A DNA stretch of 64,000 nucleotides. Source: Hyalella azteca (Eukaryota; Arthropoda; Malacostraca; Amphipoda; Hyalellidae). The stretch covers positions 480,064 to 544,063 of the forward strand of contig NW_025947730.1 of assembly GCF_000764305.2 (NCBI RefSeq). The letters run 5' to 3'. The stretch's first letter is position 1. Each line of letters starts with the position of its first letter. Below are positions 25,901 to 32,410 of this stretch, piece after piece. Both the position numbers and the translations under genes were made by a program. Below the pieces are notes generated by a model. It ran no database searches, was not told the DNA's origin, and saw only the letters and a program-made list of their open reading frames with translations.

Positions 25901-26762
25901 TCCCAAATAGGATAGGAAATAACTAATCTAGCCAAAATCAGGTTTTTTCCAAAAATGGCATTAAACTCAAGTCAGACTCACTGTCTCAGAGCTCAAAAAA
26001 TAATAGGCATTTTTCATATTAGTTGCAAGTTCCCATCTAGAAGTTTGAAAAACTGATGGAGTTTCCCAAAAATTACATACTATATGAGCTATAATTGCAC
26101 AGAAAATTTGAAAAAATTACAGGCAAAATTATGCTGCTTTGTTTTTTCAACTAGCTATTGAAATGTGTTAAATTGTCTACAAGCAGACATTTTTAGTGTA
26201 TTTTCTCATTTATGGAAAAAATGCACTATTGTGCTTGCCATGTCCATCCATCTGTCTGTCTGTCTGTCCATCCGTGACCTCAAGTTTTTGTCGACGAGAA
26301 AATGCGCTCTCTGTCACTCACTGCAGTCTGCACTCTGCTGTGAGTACCAAGTTAAATTTTTTCCTCATTCCTAGGCTAGAATCCCAGGTGGCTACTGCAG
26401 TTCTGCTTGATTTTCCAGTTTTGGTTGCAATATACTAATTCTTCAAAAGTTCAGAATCAGCTTTCATCATTTTGAAAATAATTTTTTGTGTTTTGATTCA
26501 CAAATTTTCACATCATCATTCACATTTGAAGTTCAGAGGATCTGGACAGTGGAGTGAGTGGAGTCAGTGGACAATATAAAATAAACAGCAACACATGTTT
26601 ATATAAATACTTAAGTAAGGAAAAAATTTTTGACTGCAGTTTTTGAAGCACTAAGTTTAAAATTTTGATTTATTTAAATAAAAATATATCGTCAAACTTA
26701 CTTTCATCCAATTGAGCAACAGCAGTGCCATAAAAAGCAAAATCGTCTTCGTCATCACTCAT
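12591..26762 (-). CDS. GPATCH1: GPATCH1: G-patch domain-containing protein 1 (whole gene, 15 coding exons)
   Basis: Spliceosome-associated nuclear protein. In other eukaryotes GPATCH1 acts in catalytic-stage spliceosomes, probably by stimulating a DEAH-box helicase (DHX35) through its G-patch. Fifteen exons on the minus strand join in frame with GT-AG introns to give 1103 residues; the human protein is about 930. Domains in order: acidic N-terminus with [14 protein letters not shown] (1-14); conserved N-terminal block with [19 protein letters not shown] (from about 45); G-patch (about 147-185) with [32 protein letters not shown] (267-282); [40 protein letters not shown] with [22 protein letters not shown]; and a Ser/Lys-rich tail ending in poly-Lys. 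The order matches GPATCH1 throughout. The first ATG was chosen because it opens the acidic motif typical of the family. The stretch between FNVP and IDLFKAIF (exon 14) is poorly conserved and may be mis-modelled. Confidence 0.93.
14599..14818 (-). CDS. GPATCH1: GPATCH1 coding exon 14 (uncertain boundaries)
   Basis: Residues about 578-651: [20 protein letters not shown], then an Ala/Pro/Val/Thr-rich stretch and [14 protein letters not shown]. It joins exon 13 in frame only by using an AG four bases after a closer AG (TTAG CGAG|T). The 3' end chosen is AAG|GTGGGA, which joins exon 15 in phase 0; other phase-0 donors exist further on. Unspliced, the frame runs to a stop at 14434 and would give a shorter isoform. 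The conserved KDKYSVFNFL-type segment expected here in other GPATCH1 proteins was not seen, so a small exon may be missing. Confidence 0.6.
15106..15738. repeat. 16-bp tandem array, unit AACCAACAGTTACTAG, split by a MITE
   Basis: About ten units before 15266 and about four after 15679, with a few GATACTAG and GTAACTAG variants. A two-copy CATCATTCCCACCGAT repeat follows at 15737-15795. The array is intronic in GPATCH1 and interrupted by the insertion at 15267-15678. Confidence 0.9.
15267..15678. mobile_element. hAT-like MITE inserted in a 16-bp tandem array
   Basis: Ends CAGAGCTGGGCAG and (reverse) CAAAGGTGGGCAG, internally full of GTAGCGG/CCGCTAC motifs. Flanking 8-bp GTTACTAG appears on both sides (15259-15266, 15679-15686), which fits a hAT duplication, though the same 8 bp also belong to the surrounding repeat unit. 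An inner copy of the right end (CTACTGCCCACCTCTG) at 15337-15352 closes an 86-bp mini-element at the left. Located in GPATCH1 intron 13. Confidence 0.75.
15857..16044 (-). CDS. GPATCH1: GPATCH1 coding exon 13
   Basis: Residues 516-577 containing [20 protein letters not shown] and [11 protein letters not shown], equal to the family's [30 protein letters not shown]. Acceptor TACAG, donor GTGAGT splitting the last codon. Confidence 0.94.
16351..16420 (-). CDS. GPATCH1: GPATCH1 coding exon 12
   Basis: A 70-nt exon for residues 492-515: [19 protein letters not shown] then basic NIKK. It bridges the SRFTHA-like segment to the MFGKL block. Acceptor TTTCAG, donor GTGGGT, in phase with both neighbours. 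Confidence 0.82.
18067..18240. repeat. 37-bp minisatellite in GPATCH1 intron 11
   Basis: Units begin GCGCAGGCAGCGGTGCAGCT at 18104, 18141, 18178 and 18215, exactly 37 bp apart; the first unit (18067) is diverged. About 4.7 copies, much more GC-rich than the surrounding intron. Confidence 0.92.
18939..19056 (-). CDS. GPATCH1: GPATCH1 coding exon 11
   Basis: Residues 453-491 with [20 protein letters not shown], the family's MTEWERGRERDEFARAALLY block, then [10 protein letters not shown]. Acceptor GCGCAG, donor GTAAGG, leaving phase 2. The following intron (16421-18938) is the longest clean intron of the 3' half and holds the 37-bp array. Confidence 0.94.
19333..19543 (-). CDS. GPATCH1: GPATCH1 coding exon 10
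   Basis: Residues 383-452. A Pro/Ser-rich start ([15 protein letters not shown]) is followed by the conserved [20 protein letters not shown], equal to the family's FKPFAKDPEKQKRYDEFL. Donor GTAAGT leaves phase 1. Confidence 0.92.
19791..19894. repeat. 18-bp minisatellite beside GPATCH1 exon 9
   Basis: Imperfect copies of AAGTGTACTTAGACCGCC, five to six units with one short insertion. It lies in the intron about 45 bp beyond the weak donor of exon 9. Confidence 0.8.
19941..20025 (-). CDS. GPATCH1: GPATCH1 coding exon 9
   Basis: Residues 354-382 ([19 protein letters not shown]...). The frame fits only if splicing uses the second of two AGs (CAG-GTCGTAG|T). The upstream CAG would put TAG in frame within two codons. 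The donor GTCAGA is weak, but a stop follows in the unspliced frame. The best match is to the short linker around KRAELLGE in the human protein, and conservation is low. The 18-bp minisatellite starts about 45 bp past the donor. Confidence 0.7.
20366..20493 (-). CDS. GPATCH1: GPATCH1 coding exon 8
   Basis: Residues 312-353: [20 protein letters not shown] then [14 protein letters not shown]. This equals the family's VGKILDGFSLASKP and PPPELPRDYRPVHYF segments. Acceptor CCTAG, donor GTGAG, leaving in phase 2. Confidence 0.9.
20677..20811 (-). CDS. GPATCH1: GPATCH1 coding exon 7
   Basis: Forty-five complete codons starting [20 protein letters not shown], matching the family's AFGVGALEEEDDDIYA block almost exactly. 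It is a phase 0-0 exon, so it could be skipped without a frameshift. Confidence 0.94.
20965..21200 (-). CDS. GPATCH1: GPATCH1 coding exon 6
   Basis: Residues 188-266. Contains [11 protein letters not shown] (family DNVTFAPKDV), [17 protein letters not shown] (family NVHGLAYKGLDPHQALFG) and a basic end [10 protein letters not shown]. Acceptor CTAACAG, donor GTAACT, closing in phase 0. Confidence 0.93.
21478..21599 (-). CDS. GPATCH1: GPATCH1 coding exon 5 (G-patch domain)
   Basis: Carries the G-patch: [19 protein letters not shown] followed by a basic stretch [10 protein letters not shown], residues about 147-187. The glycines and the aromatic Trp of the G-patch consensus are all present, so the helicase-activating motif looks intact. 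Acceptor TATACAG; donor GTGCG. Confidence 0.95.
21967..22121 (-). CDS. GPATCH1: GPATCH1 coding exon 4
   Basis: Residues 96-146, starting [12 protein letters not shown] and ending with [16 protein letters not shown], equivalent to the IPGATLLDDLI stretch just before the G-patch. The donor GTAGGG splits the last codon (TG|C). Reading on past it meets an in-frame TAG, so splicing is required. Confidence 0.9.
22588..22741 (-). CDS. GPATCH1: GPATCH1 coding exon 3 (conserved N-terminal block)
   Basis: Encodes the most conserved N-terminal block of the family: [19 protein letters not shown], then [12 protein letters not shown] and FMDEE, residues about 44-95. Acceptor TTTACAG, donor GTGAGT. The exon closes in phase 0. 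The 2.6-kb intron 5' of it holds the complete hAT-type element. Confidence 0.94.
23252..24668. mobile_element. Complete non-autonomous hAT-type DNA transposon (1417 bp)
   Basis: Termini are inverted: 5' CAGTGGTTCCCAAA and 3' TTTGGGAACCACTG, flanked on both sides by the identical 8-bp CTCTAAAG (23244-23251 and 24669-24676). An 8-bp duplication with CAGTG termini is the hallmark of hAT-superfamily elements. Just inside both ends are G-runs and GGGGGGCG-type motifs, and subterminal GGCCGGACT/AGTCCGGCC inverted motifs near 23500 and 24420. There is no transposase-like frame. It sits in GPATCH1 intron 2. Confidence 0.9.
25339..25408 (-). CDS. GPATCH1: GPATCH1 coding exon 2
   Basis: Encodes about residues 21-44, including [17 protein letters not shown], which lines up with the basic stretch just before the conserved FHGAF block of GPATCH1. 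Acceptor follows a T/A-rich tract ending in CAG; donor is GTGAG. It enters in phase 1 and leaves in phase 2. Confidence 0.9.
26702..26762 (-). CDS. GPATCH1: GPATCH1 coding exon 1
   Basis: Starts at the ATG at 26762-26760 and encodes residues 1-20, [20 protein letters not shown], the acidic N-terminus of the family. It ends at a GTAAG donor in phase 1. No promoter motif could be identified upstream. The tail of a LINE copy lies only about 400 bp upstream of this ATG. Confidence 0.88.
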
Positions 26763-27169
26763 AATTGAGAATTTGCTTAACCGATTGTGCGCACTGTTAA
26801 TTAATAATGGGCGGTGGTAGTCGATCCGATTTTAAAGATATGAAGTCGTCCACCATGTAGGACCACACGCACACGGCTCAAGTCATCAAGTTAAGTGAAG
26901 ATCAAGATTCCCGAAAAATGTATCCGGAAGTACGTAAACAAGAAGAAATCCGTTCTACCGGAAAATGCTGAAAGAAATTGGTTTGGATTTGGAACGTGGT
27001 GACTGAAAAAGGACATTCCAGAATCAGGCCTTGCCGCCTTCACAACGGCCGTAAGCCACGCATTGCATATTGATGCGTGGACATAGACTTCAAAATAAAT
27101 TTTAATTAAAAAAAACACACTGGAATCTTACCGTGACCGAAAGGTTAAAGGAACATCTATCCTAATATG

Positions 27170-27632
27170 TCTAGAATAGAATAGAAGTGTCGGCATTGAA
27201 GAAAATAGGCCCATGGCCTGTTGCCGATTCCAGAATTTTTCGTGACTTGATTCACAAGGGATCCGGCCTTTGTAACCCGATCTTTTCATAACTGACGATT
27301 GATTGAGATAGCTGCTGGACTTAGTGCCTGGTCCGTAATTTGCTATTCATTTTAAGACTGAACTTGTGCTCCTGCATAGCTTCGTCTAGTCGGTTTTTGA
27401 AGGCGTTCAACCGTTCATACTCGGAGCGCCAACGATGCTGTCAGGTAGGCTGTTCCACATGTCGGTGACTCGAAGCGAGAAGAAGTTTTGTCGCTTGGAT
27501 GTGTTATAACGCAGTTTTTTTAGTTTATAGCCGTGGACCCTGGTGTTGGTTCTAGTTTCAAATTCTAGTAATCCTTCTGGGACCTTGTATAAGCCATGAG
27601 TATACTTGTATGCTTCAATTTTACCGAAATTT
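27170..27632 (-). mobile_element. LINE fragment A (3' end of a non-LTR retrotransposon, minus)
   Basis: The reading frame encodes the C-terminal end of a LINE reverse transcriptase: [20 protein letters not shown], then FFSLRVTDMWNSLPDSIV, then an interrupted RLDEAMQEH-type end. Then come the untranslated tail with GGCAACAGGCCATGGGCC and a TTCTA-type microsatellite terminus at about 27171-27186. It is 5'-truncated and meets fragment B head to head near 27625. Confidence 0.88.
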
Positions 27633-28203
27633 AGTAGAGAGTGTTCAAAGACGCGCAACAAGAATAGTTCCGGGCTTGAAAGGCAAGTCCTATGAGGAAA
27701 GATTAAAGATTATGAAGCTTCCAAGCCTCAGTTATCGACGTCTGCGTGGGGACCTCATTGAAGTACTGTATACAAGTATACTCATGACTTATACAAGGTC
27801 CCAGAAGGATTACTAGAATTTGAAACAAGAACCAACACCAGGGGCCACGGCTATAAACTAAAAAAACAGCGTTGGAACACATCCATGCGACAACATTTCT
27901 TCTCGCTTCGAGTCACTGACATGTGGAACAGCCTACCTGATAGCATCGTTGACGCTCCGAGTATGAACATCTTCAAAAACAGACTAGACGAAGCTATGCA
28001 GGAGCATATTTTCAGTCTTAAAATGCATAGCAAATTACGGAACAGACAATAAGTCCAGCAGCTATCTCAATCAATCGTCAGCTATGGAAAGATCGGGTTC
28101 CAGAGGCCGGATCCCTTGTGAATCAAGTCACAAAAAGTTCAAGAATCGGCAACAGGCCATGGGCCTATTTCTTAAGCGCCGACACTTCTATTCTATTCTA
28201 TTC
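27620..28203 (+). mobile_element. LINE fragment B (3' end, plus)
   Basis: Same family as A in the opposite orientation. [33 protein letters not shown], then a frameshift, FFSLRVTDMWNSLPDSIVDA, and KNRLDEAMQEHIFSLKMHSK up to a stop at 28050-28052. The tail has AACAGGCCATGGGCCT and ends in (TTCTA)n at 28190-28203. Broken, non-functional copy. Confidence 0.88.
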
Positions 28204-28540
28204 TATAATGAGGTCCCCACGCAGACGTCGATAACTGAGGCTTGGAAACTTCATAATATTTAATCTTTCCTCACAGGACTTTCCCTTCAAGCTCGGAACT
28301 ATCCTTGTTGCGCGTCTTTGAATACTCTCTATTAAATTTCTGTCCTTTTTCAAATTTCGGTGACCACACGACGTTTCCAAACTCTAGGTTCGGGCGCACG
28401 ACAGCAACAAATAATTAGTCTGCTCTTGTGAGCGCTCTGCCAAAACCTTGTATAAACCTCGAGAATACTCATTTACCGCACCGAGATCGCCACGTAGACG
28501 GCAATATCATAGACTAAAAAACTTCATCTTCATAAGTACT
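28204..28540 (-). mobile_element. LINE fragments C and D (reverse-transcriptase C-terminus, minus)
   Basis: Abuts the tail of B. On the minus strand it encodes [20 protein letters not shown] and [10 protein letters not shown], preceded by LEFGNVVWSPKF, the typical end of a LINE reverse transcriptase. A frameshift separates the two. From about 28385 to 28540 a more diverged piece repeats part of the same region (RLRGDL, YSRGLYKV). Confidence 0.8.
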
Positions 28541-28630
28541 TCTATCATTAGTCTGCTTATATCGCAAGTTCACAAGGAATTTAAAAGCAAAGAAAAGGCC
28601 AAGAAAATTCACCATATCGATATTGAAAAC

Positions 28631-28656
28631 GTTTCGGAGTCCAGCTCCATCATCAG
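28631..28656 (-). ncRNA. Hammerhead-ribozyme-like core in the left arm
   Basis: The same CTGATGA - stem II - GAAAC core on the minus strand. It is identical to the right-arm core over these 26 bases, including the altered cleavage-site region. Confidence 0.62.
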
Positions 28657-28711
28657 TTCGACTAAACTAAAAATGAATAAATTTCAAAATTGGTTCTTTC
28701 TTCAGGTATAA

Positions 28712-29059
28712 GGACGTTATTCCTGCTCGGATGCGATCAAACCGGTCTATGAGTTCTGTTGTGCACGCTGTGCATCTACGTACGTTGGAATGACGTCGCG
28801 TAACTTCTACATCCGGGTTTCTGAACACCGTGGCAGGAGCTATCGTTCTAACTTGCCTCTCGCCAAGCCTCCTCATTCTTCCGTGCGCCTCCATGCTGAA
28901 CAGTGCGACGTGGCTGTATCTGAGAGTGATTTCAGGATACTCCGTTCCACTTCTGGCTGCTCGGATTTGAGAATTTTGGAGTCTCTACATATCTTCAAAC
29001 GAAAACCATGTCTCAATAATGCGTTTAGCTCATATAATCTGGAAATAGTAAATCGCTAG
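28712..29059 (+). CDS. Penelope-like element GIY-YIG endonuclease domain (remnant)
   Basis: Open frame of about 115 codons without a start of its own; it enters after a stop at about 28709-28711. It reads YSCSDAIKPVYEFCCARCAS, then TYVGMTSRNFYIRVSEHRG, and ends with LRILESLHIFKRKPCLNN. The VYEF...TYVG pair takes the place of GIY-YIG, followed by an Arg, the EH motif, the catalytic Glu (ILES) and the final Asn. The CxxC before YVG fits the zinc-binding insert of Penelope-like endonucleases. The reverse-transcriptase part is absent, so this is a 5'-truncated copy. Confidence 0.82.
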   Translation, partial: GRYSCSDAIKPVYEFCCARCASTYVGMTSRNFYIRVSEHRGRSYRSNLPLAKPPHSSVRLHAEQCDVAVSESDFRILRSTSGCSDLRILESLHIFKRKPCLNNAFSSYNLEIVNR

Positions 29060-29208
29060 GATTATATATTCATGTCGTACCCCTAGGACTAAGTTGTTCA
29101 TAACTAGTCCTGTTTATTTCGATATAATGTTAGGTCTTGTTTAGGTTTTATGTTTGTCTTTGAATTTTGACTTTTAAAGTGATTTTATTCATTTTTAGTT
29201 TAGTTGAA

Positions 29209-29234
29209 CTGATGATGGAGCTGGACTCCGAAAC
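29209..29234 (+). ncRNA. Hammerhead-ribozyme-like core in the right arm
   Basis: CTGATGA, then TGGAGCTGGACTCC, which can pair as GGAG/CTCC (stem II), then GAAAC. These are the invariant catalytic-core blocks of hammerhead ribozymes, which are known in Penelope-like terminal repeats. The following GTTTTC lacks the GUC expected at the cleavage site (T in place of G), so activity is doubtful. Confidence 0.65.
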
Positions 29235-30334
29235 GTTTTCAATATCGATATGGTGAATTTTCTTGGCCTTTTCTTTGCTTTTAAATTCCTTGTGAACTTC
29301 ATCTTCAATCTTATAAACGTTTTCATGAAGTTTGCCATCAGGAATCATCATTAGAAAATCGTTGCTTGCTTTTAAACACTCTCGACTAAATTTTTGTCGT
29401 TTTTAAGTTTCGGTGGATAAACGATGGTTCCAAATTTCAGGTTTGGCCGCAAACGTTAGCTTTCGAGTTTATGCATCGAAGCATTCGTAAGAATGTCTAA
29501 TCATTCCCATTAGACAAAATTCATTTTACTAACTTGCATTTCAATATGTTTGTACAACGTCACGTCTTTTGTTAACGTGCACTCCAAAAGTTTATTATAC
29601 GGTCGTCTCCTCATGAATAGCTAACATCAGTAACGTGCACCTACTACACATCGACTTCACCAATAATACTACCAAAAGCATACTGCAGCTCTACACTTCT
29701 TAACATCGCATTCACTGTATTATAAATTTGTGTAGCGTCATCGCAAATTCAGTGAGAACAATCTTGGCTCTGCTTCGTGTATTTCTTTCATAAACATAAC
29801 GAATAAAACTGAACTGGAAACGCTTTTCTTTGGCTCACAGCTGCCCATTCTGACACTGAACCGTTTAAGTCTTGGTTTGAGATCTGTGATCCATTAGAGT
29901 ACATTTCATTCGGAGGACTGCAAGTTGAAGCAAGTTCTGAAAGTCCACCAACCATAACCATGTCCAGGTGTCATAGTTGGCCTGAAGTGAGGTCATCTCT
30001 ATACCATCAACCAGACACCAACACCATTTCATTCGGCTCCTAATAACTCACTTTTCGCTCACGCAGGACAATGCCAAACGCTTACACGAAATGATGGTGG
30101 ATCCACGCATCCACTGGATCCCATTCTGCTAGCCGGTGAGTCGTTTCAAGTAAACGTGATCTTAACGCTACAAGACAATACCAACAATAAAATGGGGCCG
30201 CATGGCCAGCTATATCTACTTCCCACTTTAGTTCATATTACTTCTCGTGGAGGACCTAGCAGCCTATTAAGTCAAGTGCTTTAAAGCAAGGCGCTGTGTG
30301 GCCACAATCACAGCTTAAGCATCCTAAAGTTAAG

Positions 30335-30390
30335 CATAGAATAGAATAGAAGTGTCGGCGTTGCAGAAATAGGCCCATGGCCTGTTGCAT
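30335..30390 (-). mobile_element. LINE fragment E (terminal 55 bp only)
   Basis: Only the last part of the same LINE: AACAGGCCATGGGCCTATTT, then ACGCCGACACTTC and the TTCTA repeats, on the minus strand. An extreme 5' truncation. Confidence 0.85.
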
Positions 30391-31691
30391 GGTCAATCGG
30401 TCATACTGCATCTGGCCTAACCTACTCCGGCCTAGCCTACTCAAGCTGTAACATTTCTTCAAGCCAAACAAACCTGAGCGGACCTAACCTAACCTCGTAA
30501 GTTGCAGGAAGTTTGAGTGGCAGATCAAGTGAGCAGGTAGAGCCAGTCGATGGATGGAAGAAGGTGGCGAGTTGCGTCGCATAAGTCACTTTCTAATCGG
30601 GCGGCAAATTCCGTTCGTGGTAGAAAGGTAAAAATATAGGTCGAGGAATGGCAAGCATTGTCGCAATCTCTTCTAGTAGTTTGGGTTGGAAGCCGTAAGA
30701 TCCACATGGCTCTTCAGAGCAATCAGAAGCTCGAGTACTTCTTTTTGTACTTCAAAGTTTGTTAACCTTGAGCCTAGTGACCTCGGGTCACGAGACTGAT
30801 AATACTTACCAACTCCTCGTCTAAAATTGTTTTAAGTAATAGAGGAGTGACTTTCAGTTCTAAAAACATTTGTTGAATGATACACAGGTGTCAACGAAGT
30901 ACGTTTAGTTGTGCTGTTCGTGGAACAGTTTACTATGAGCTAGTTTGAGCCTTACAAGTAGTCTATGCAAAAAGTATATCGTGAAACATCAAATTAAAAT
31001 GATGTGGCTAAAGCATAGTCAGTGATCACTATAGAAATTTAGAAATCGAATAATGTATTTATAGTTAAAAAATCCAATGCATATTATAGCAATAAAGTCG
31101 ATACGATTACATCACCAATTGAAATGGGCGTAATAGTTCAATATAATTATAATTGACAATGTATTGAAGACGCTGATGTTGGAGACGAGGGACGGTCATT
31201 GACAACATTAATTTAACATTAAATCCCCCATAGACATTCACGGAATGCATTTTATAATCATTACTTGAATCTATTCGAGTTTCATGGTAAAAGCGAACTA
31301 TTAAGGGTGTTGAAATATATTACTTCAACACTTTTCATACTTAAATATACTGAGGTGAAGAAATAGATGGAAAACTATGCTGTAAATGATGAACAATAGA
31401 TGATCAGACCACAAACAGCAATTCTCCAAAAAGTACGTAGCCTACCCAGTTACTATTCAAATACGATTTAATTCTACAGTAGTACATATAATCTTAGTTA
31501 TTAAGCAATTGTACTCCGAACATATTGCGCTCACTGTCAAACATACAAACCAAAGAAATTACTTCACGTCAAGAAGAAAGAATTAACCGTGCGTTCAGTA
31601 AAGGAATCAGATCCACAAAGTTTGGCCGATAAGATAATGAAATTAAGTATTGTAATGGTTGCTGACTGTCATATCAAAAATGGCTCATCAA

Positions 31692-32410
31692 TTACCCGAT
31701 TTCACTCGCCTTCTCAGGTCGCGAACCCAGTTCATGGTCACGCAAACACGAGTTTTGCCGGAGATCAAAAGTTTTACCCAAGACTTCTTCATATAAGCTC
31801 GGCGACTTTTTCTTATGGTGAAACGGTTGAGTGCTGCTCATGGTGTATCTACGGCCTCCGCCTCCTGTTACGTGGAAAAGTGTGGCGCCATGCATTGGCG
31901 CTCCGTGATGAATAACATCGTAAGTATTTGTCCTCTTCAAAGAGTGAGCGCAGGCGCGGGTTTGAAGGTGTGGCGGAGGCAACGAAGTTACGCTTCTTCT
32001 CAAATCCACCAGAGTCCTAGAACAGCAAACTTTCCTTCCCCTGACTAAGTTAGGGATCTTAGCACCGTCTGCAGCTGATGATTGTAATGAGATATCGGAG
32101 TTGAGGTGCCTCGATGCGCACGCAGCACAATCTCCACGGGGTACTTGCAAACTTTTTCTGCGGACGCGAGACCTACCAGTTATAAGTTGGCAACGATTGT
32201 CGTTTAGTTTTGAGTTTCTCATTTTCAGAGATTCGAGATTTGAAGAAATCCCATCGGGATGCCCATCGTTTTCAATTTCTTTGCGGTTGCAGGTTTCTTC
32301 CCGTCGCTTCCTCAAGTAACAGAAGAACATGAGGCAGCTGCCAATAACGCAACAAGTGATCTCGCTCAGCAGGACTAATGAATAACCTCCGCTGAAGTCG
32401 ATGATGAGAC
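31692..32410 (-). CDS. SLC16-like coding exon 14 (TM12 and C-terminal tail)
   Basis: Residues 987-1225. LIIDFSGGYSLVLLSEITCC leads into TM12 (with CVIGSCLMFFCYLRKR), then a cytosolic tail of about 200 residues, Arg- and Ser-rich, with RSRVRRKSLQVPRG and a glycine patch near VTGGGGRRYTM. Stop TAA at 31692-31694. The DFSGGY motif is the family's D(x)TGSY at the TM11-12 loop. Confidence 0.93.

Larger units (their letters stand above)
28568..29297 (+). mobile_element. Penelope-like retroelement remnant with 114-bp inverted arms
   Basis: Left arm 28568-28681 and right arm 29184-29297 are reverse complements with a single visible mismatch (AGTTCGAC against GTTGAACT). They flank the GIY-YIG frame. 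The right arm is in the sense orientation of the endonuclease, like the terminal repeat downstream of Penelope-like ORFs; the left arm is inverted. Partly inverted terminal copies are usual for this class. Confidence 0.8.
26763..31691. other. Intergenic transposon cluster between the two genes
   Basis: Mostly LINE fragments (27.2-28.5 kb), the Penelope-like remnant (28.6-29.3 kb) and a short LINE tail at 30.3 kb. The segments 26763-27160, 29300-30330 and 30400-31690 show no gene. The last should hold the 3' UTR of the SLC16-like gene, but no clear AATAAA was found close to the stop. Confidence 0.6.

Noticed and set aside
26251..26272. TCTG-rich microsatellite
   Set aside because: Ordinary simple repeat in a GPATCH1 intron with no linked structure.
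30484..30498. CCTAACCTAACC run resembling the arthropod telomere repeat (TTAGG)n
   Set aside because: Only about two and a half units, with unrelated sequence on both sides; chance or the composition of a local CCTA-rich stretch explains it.
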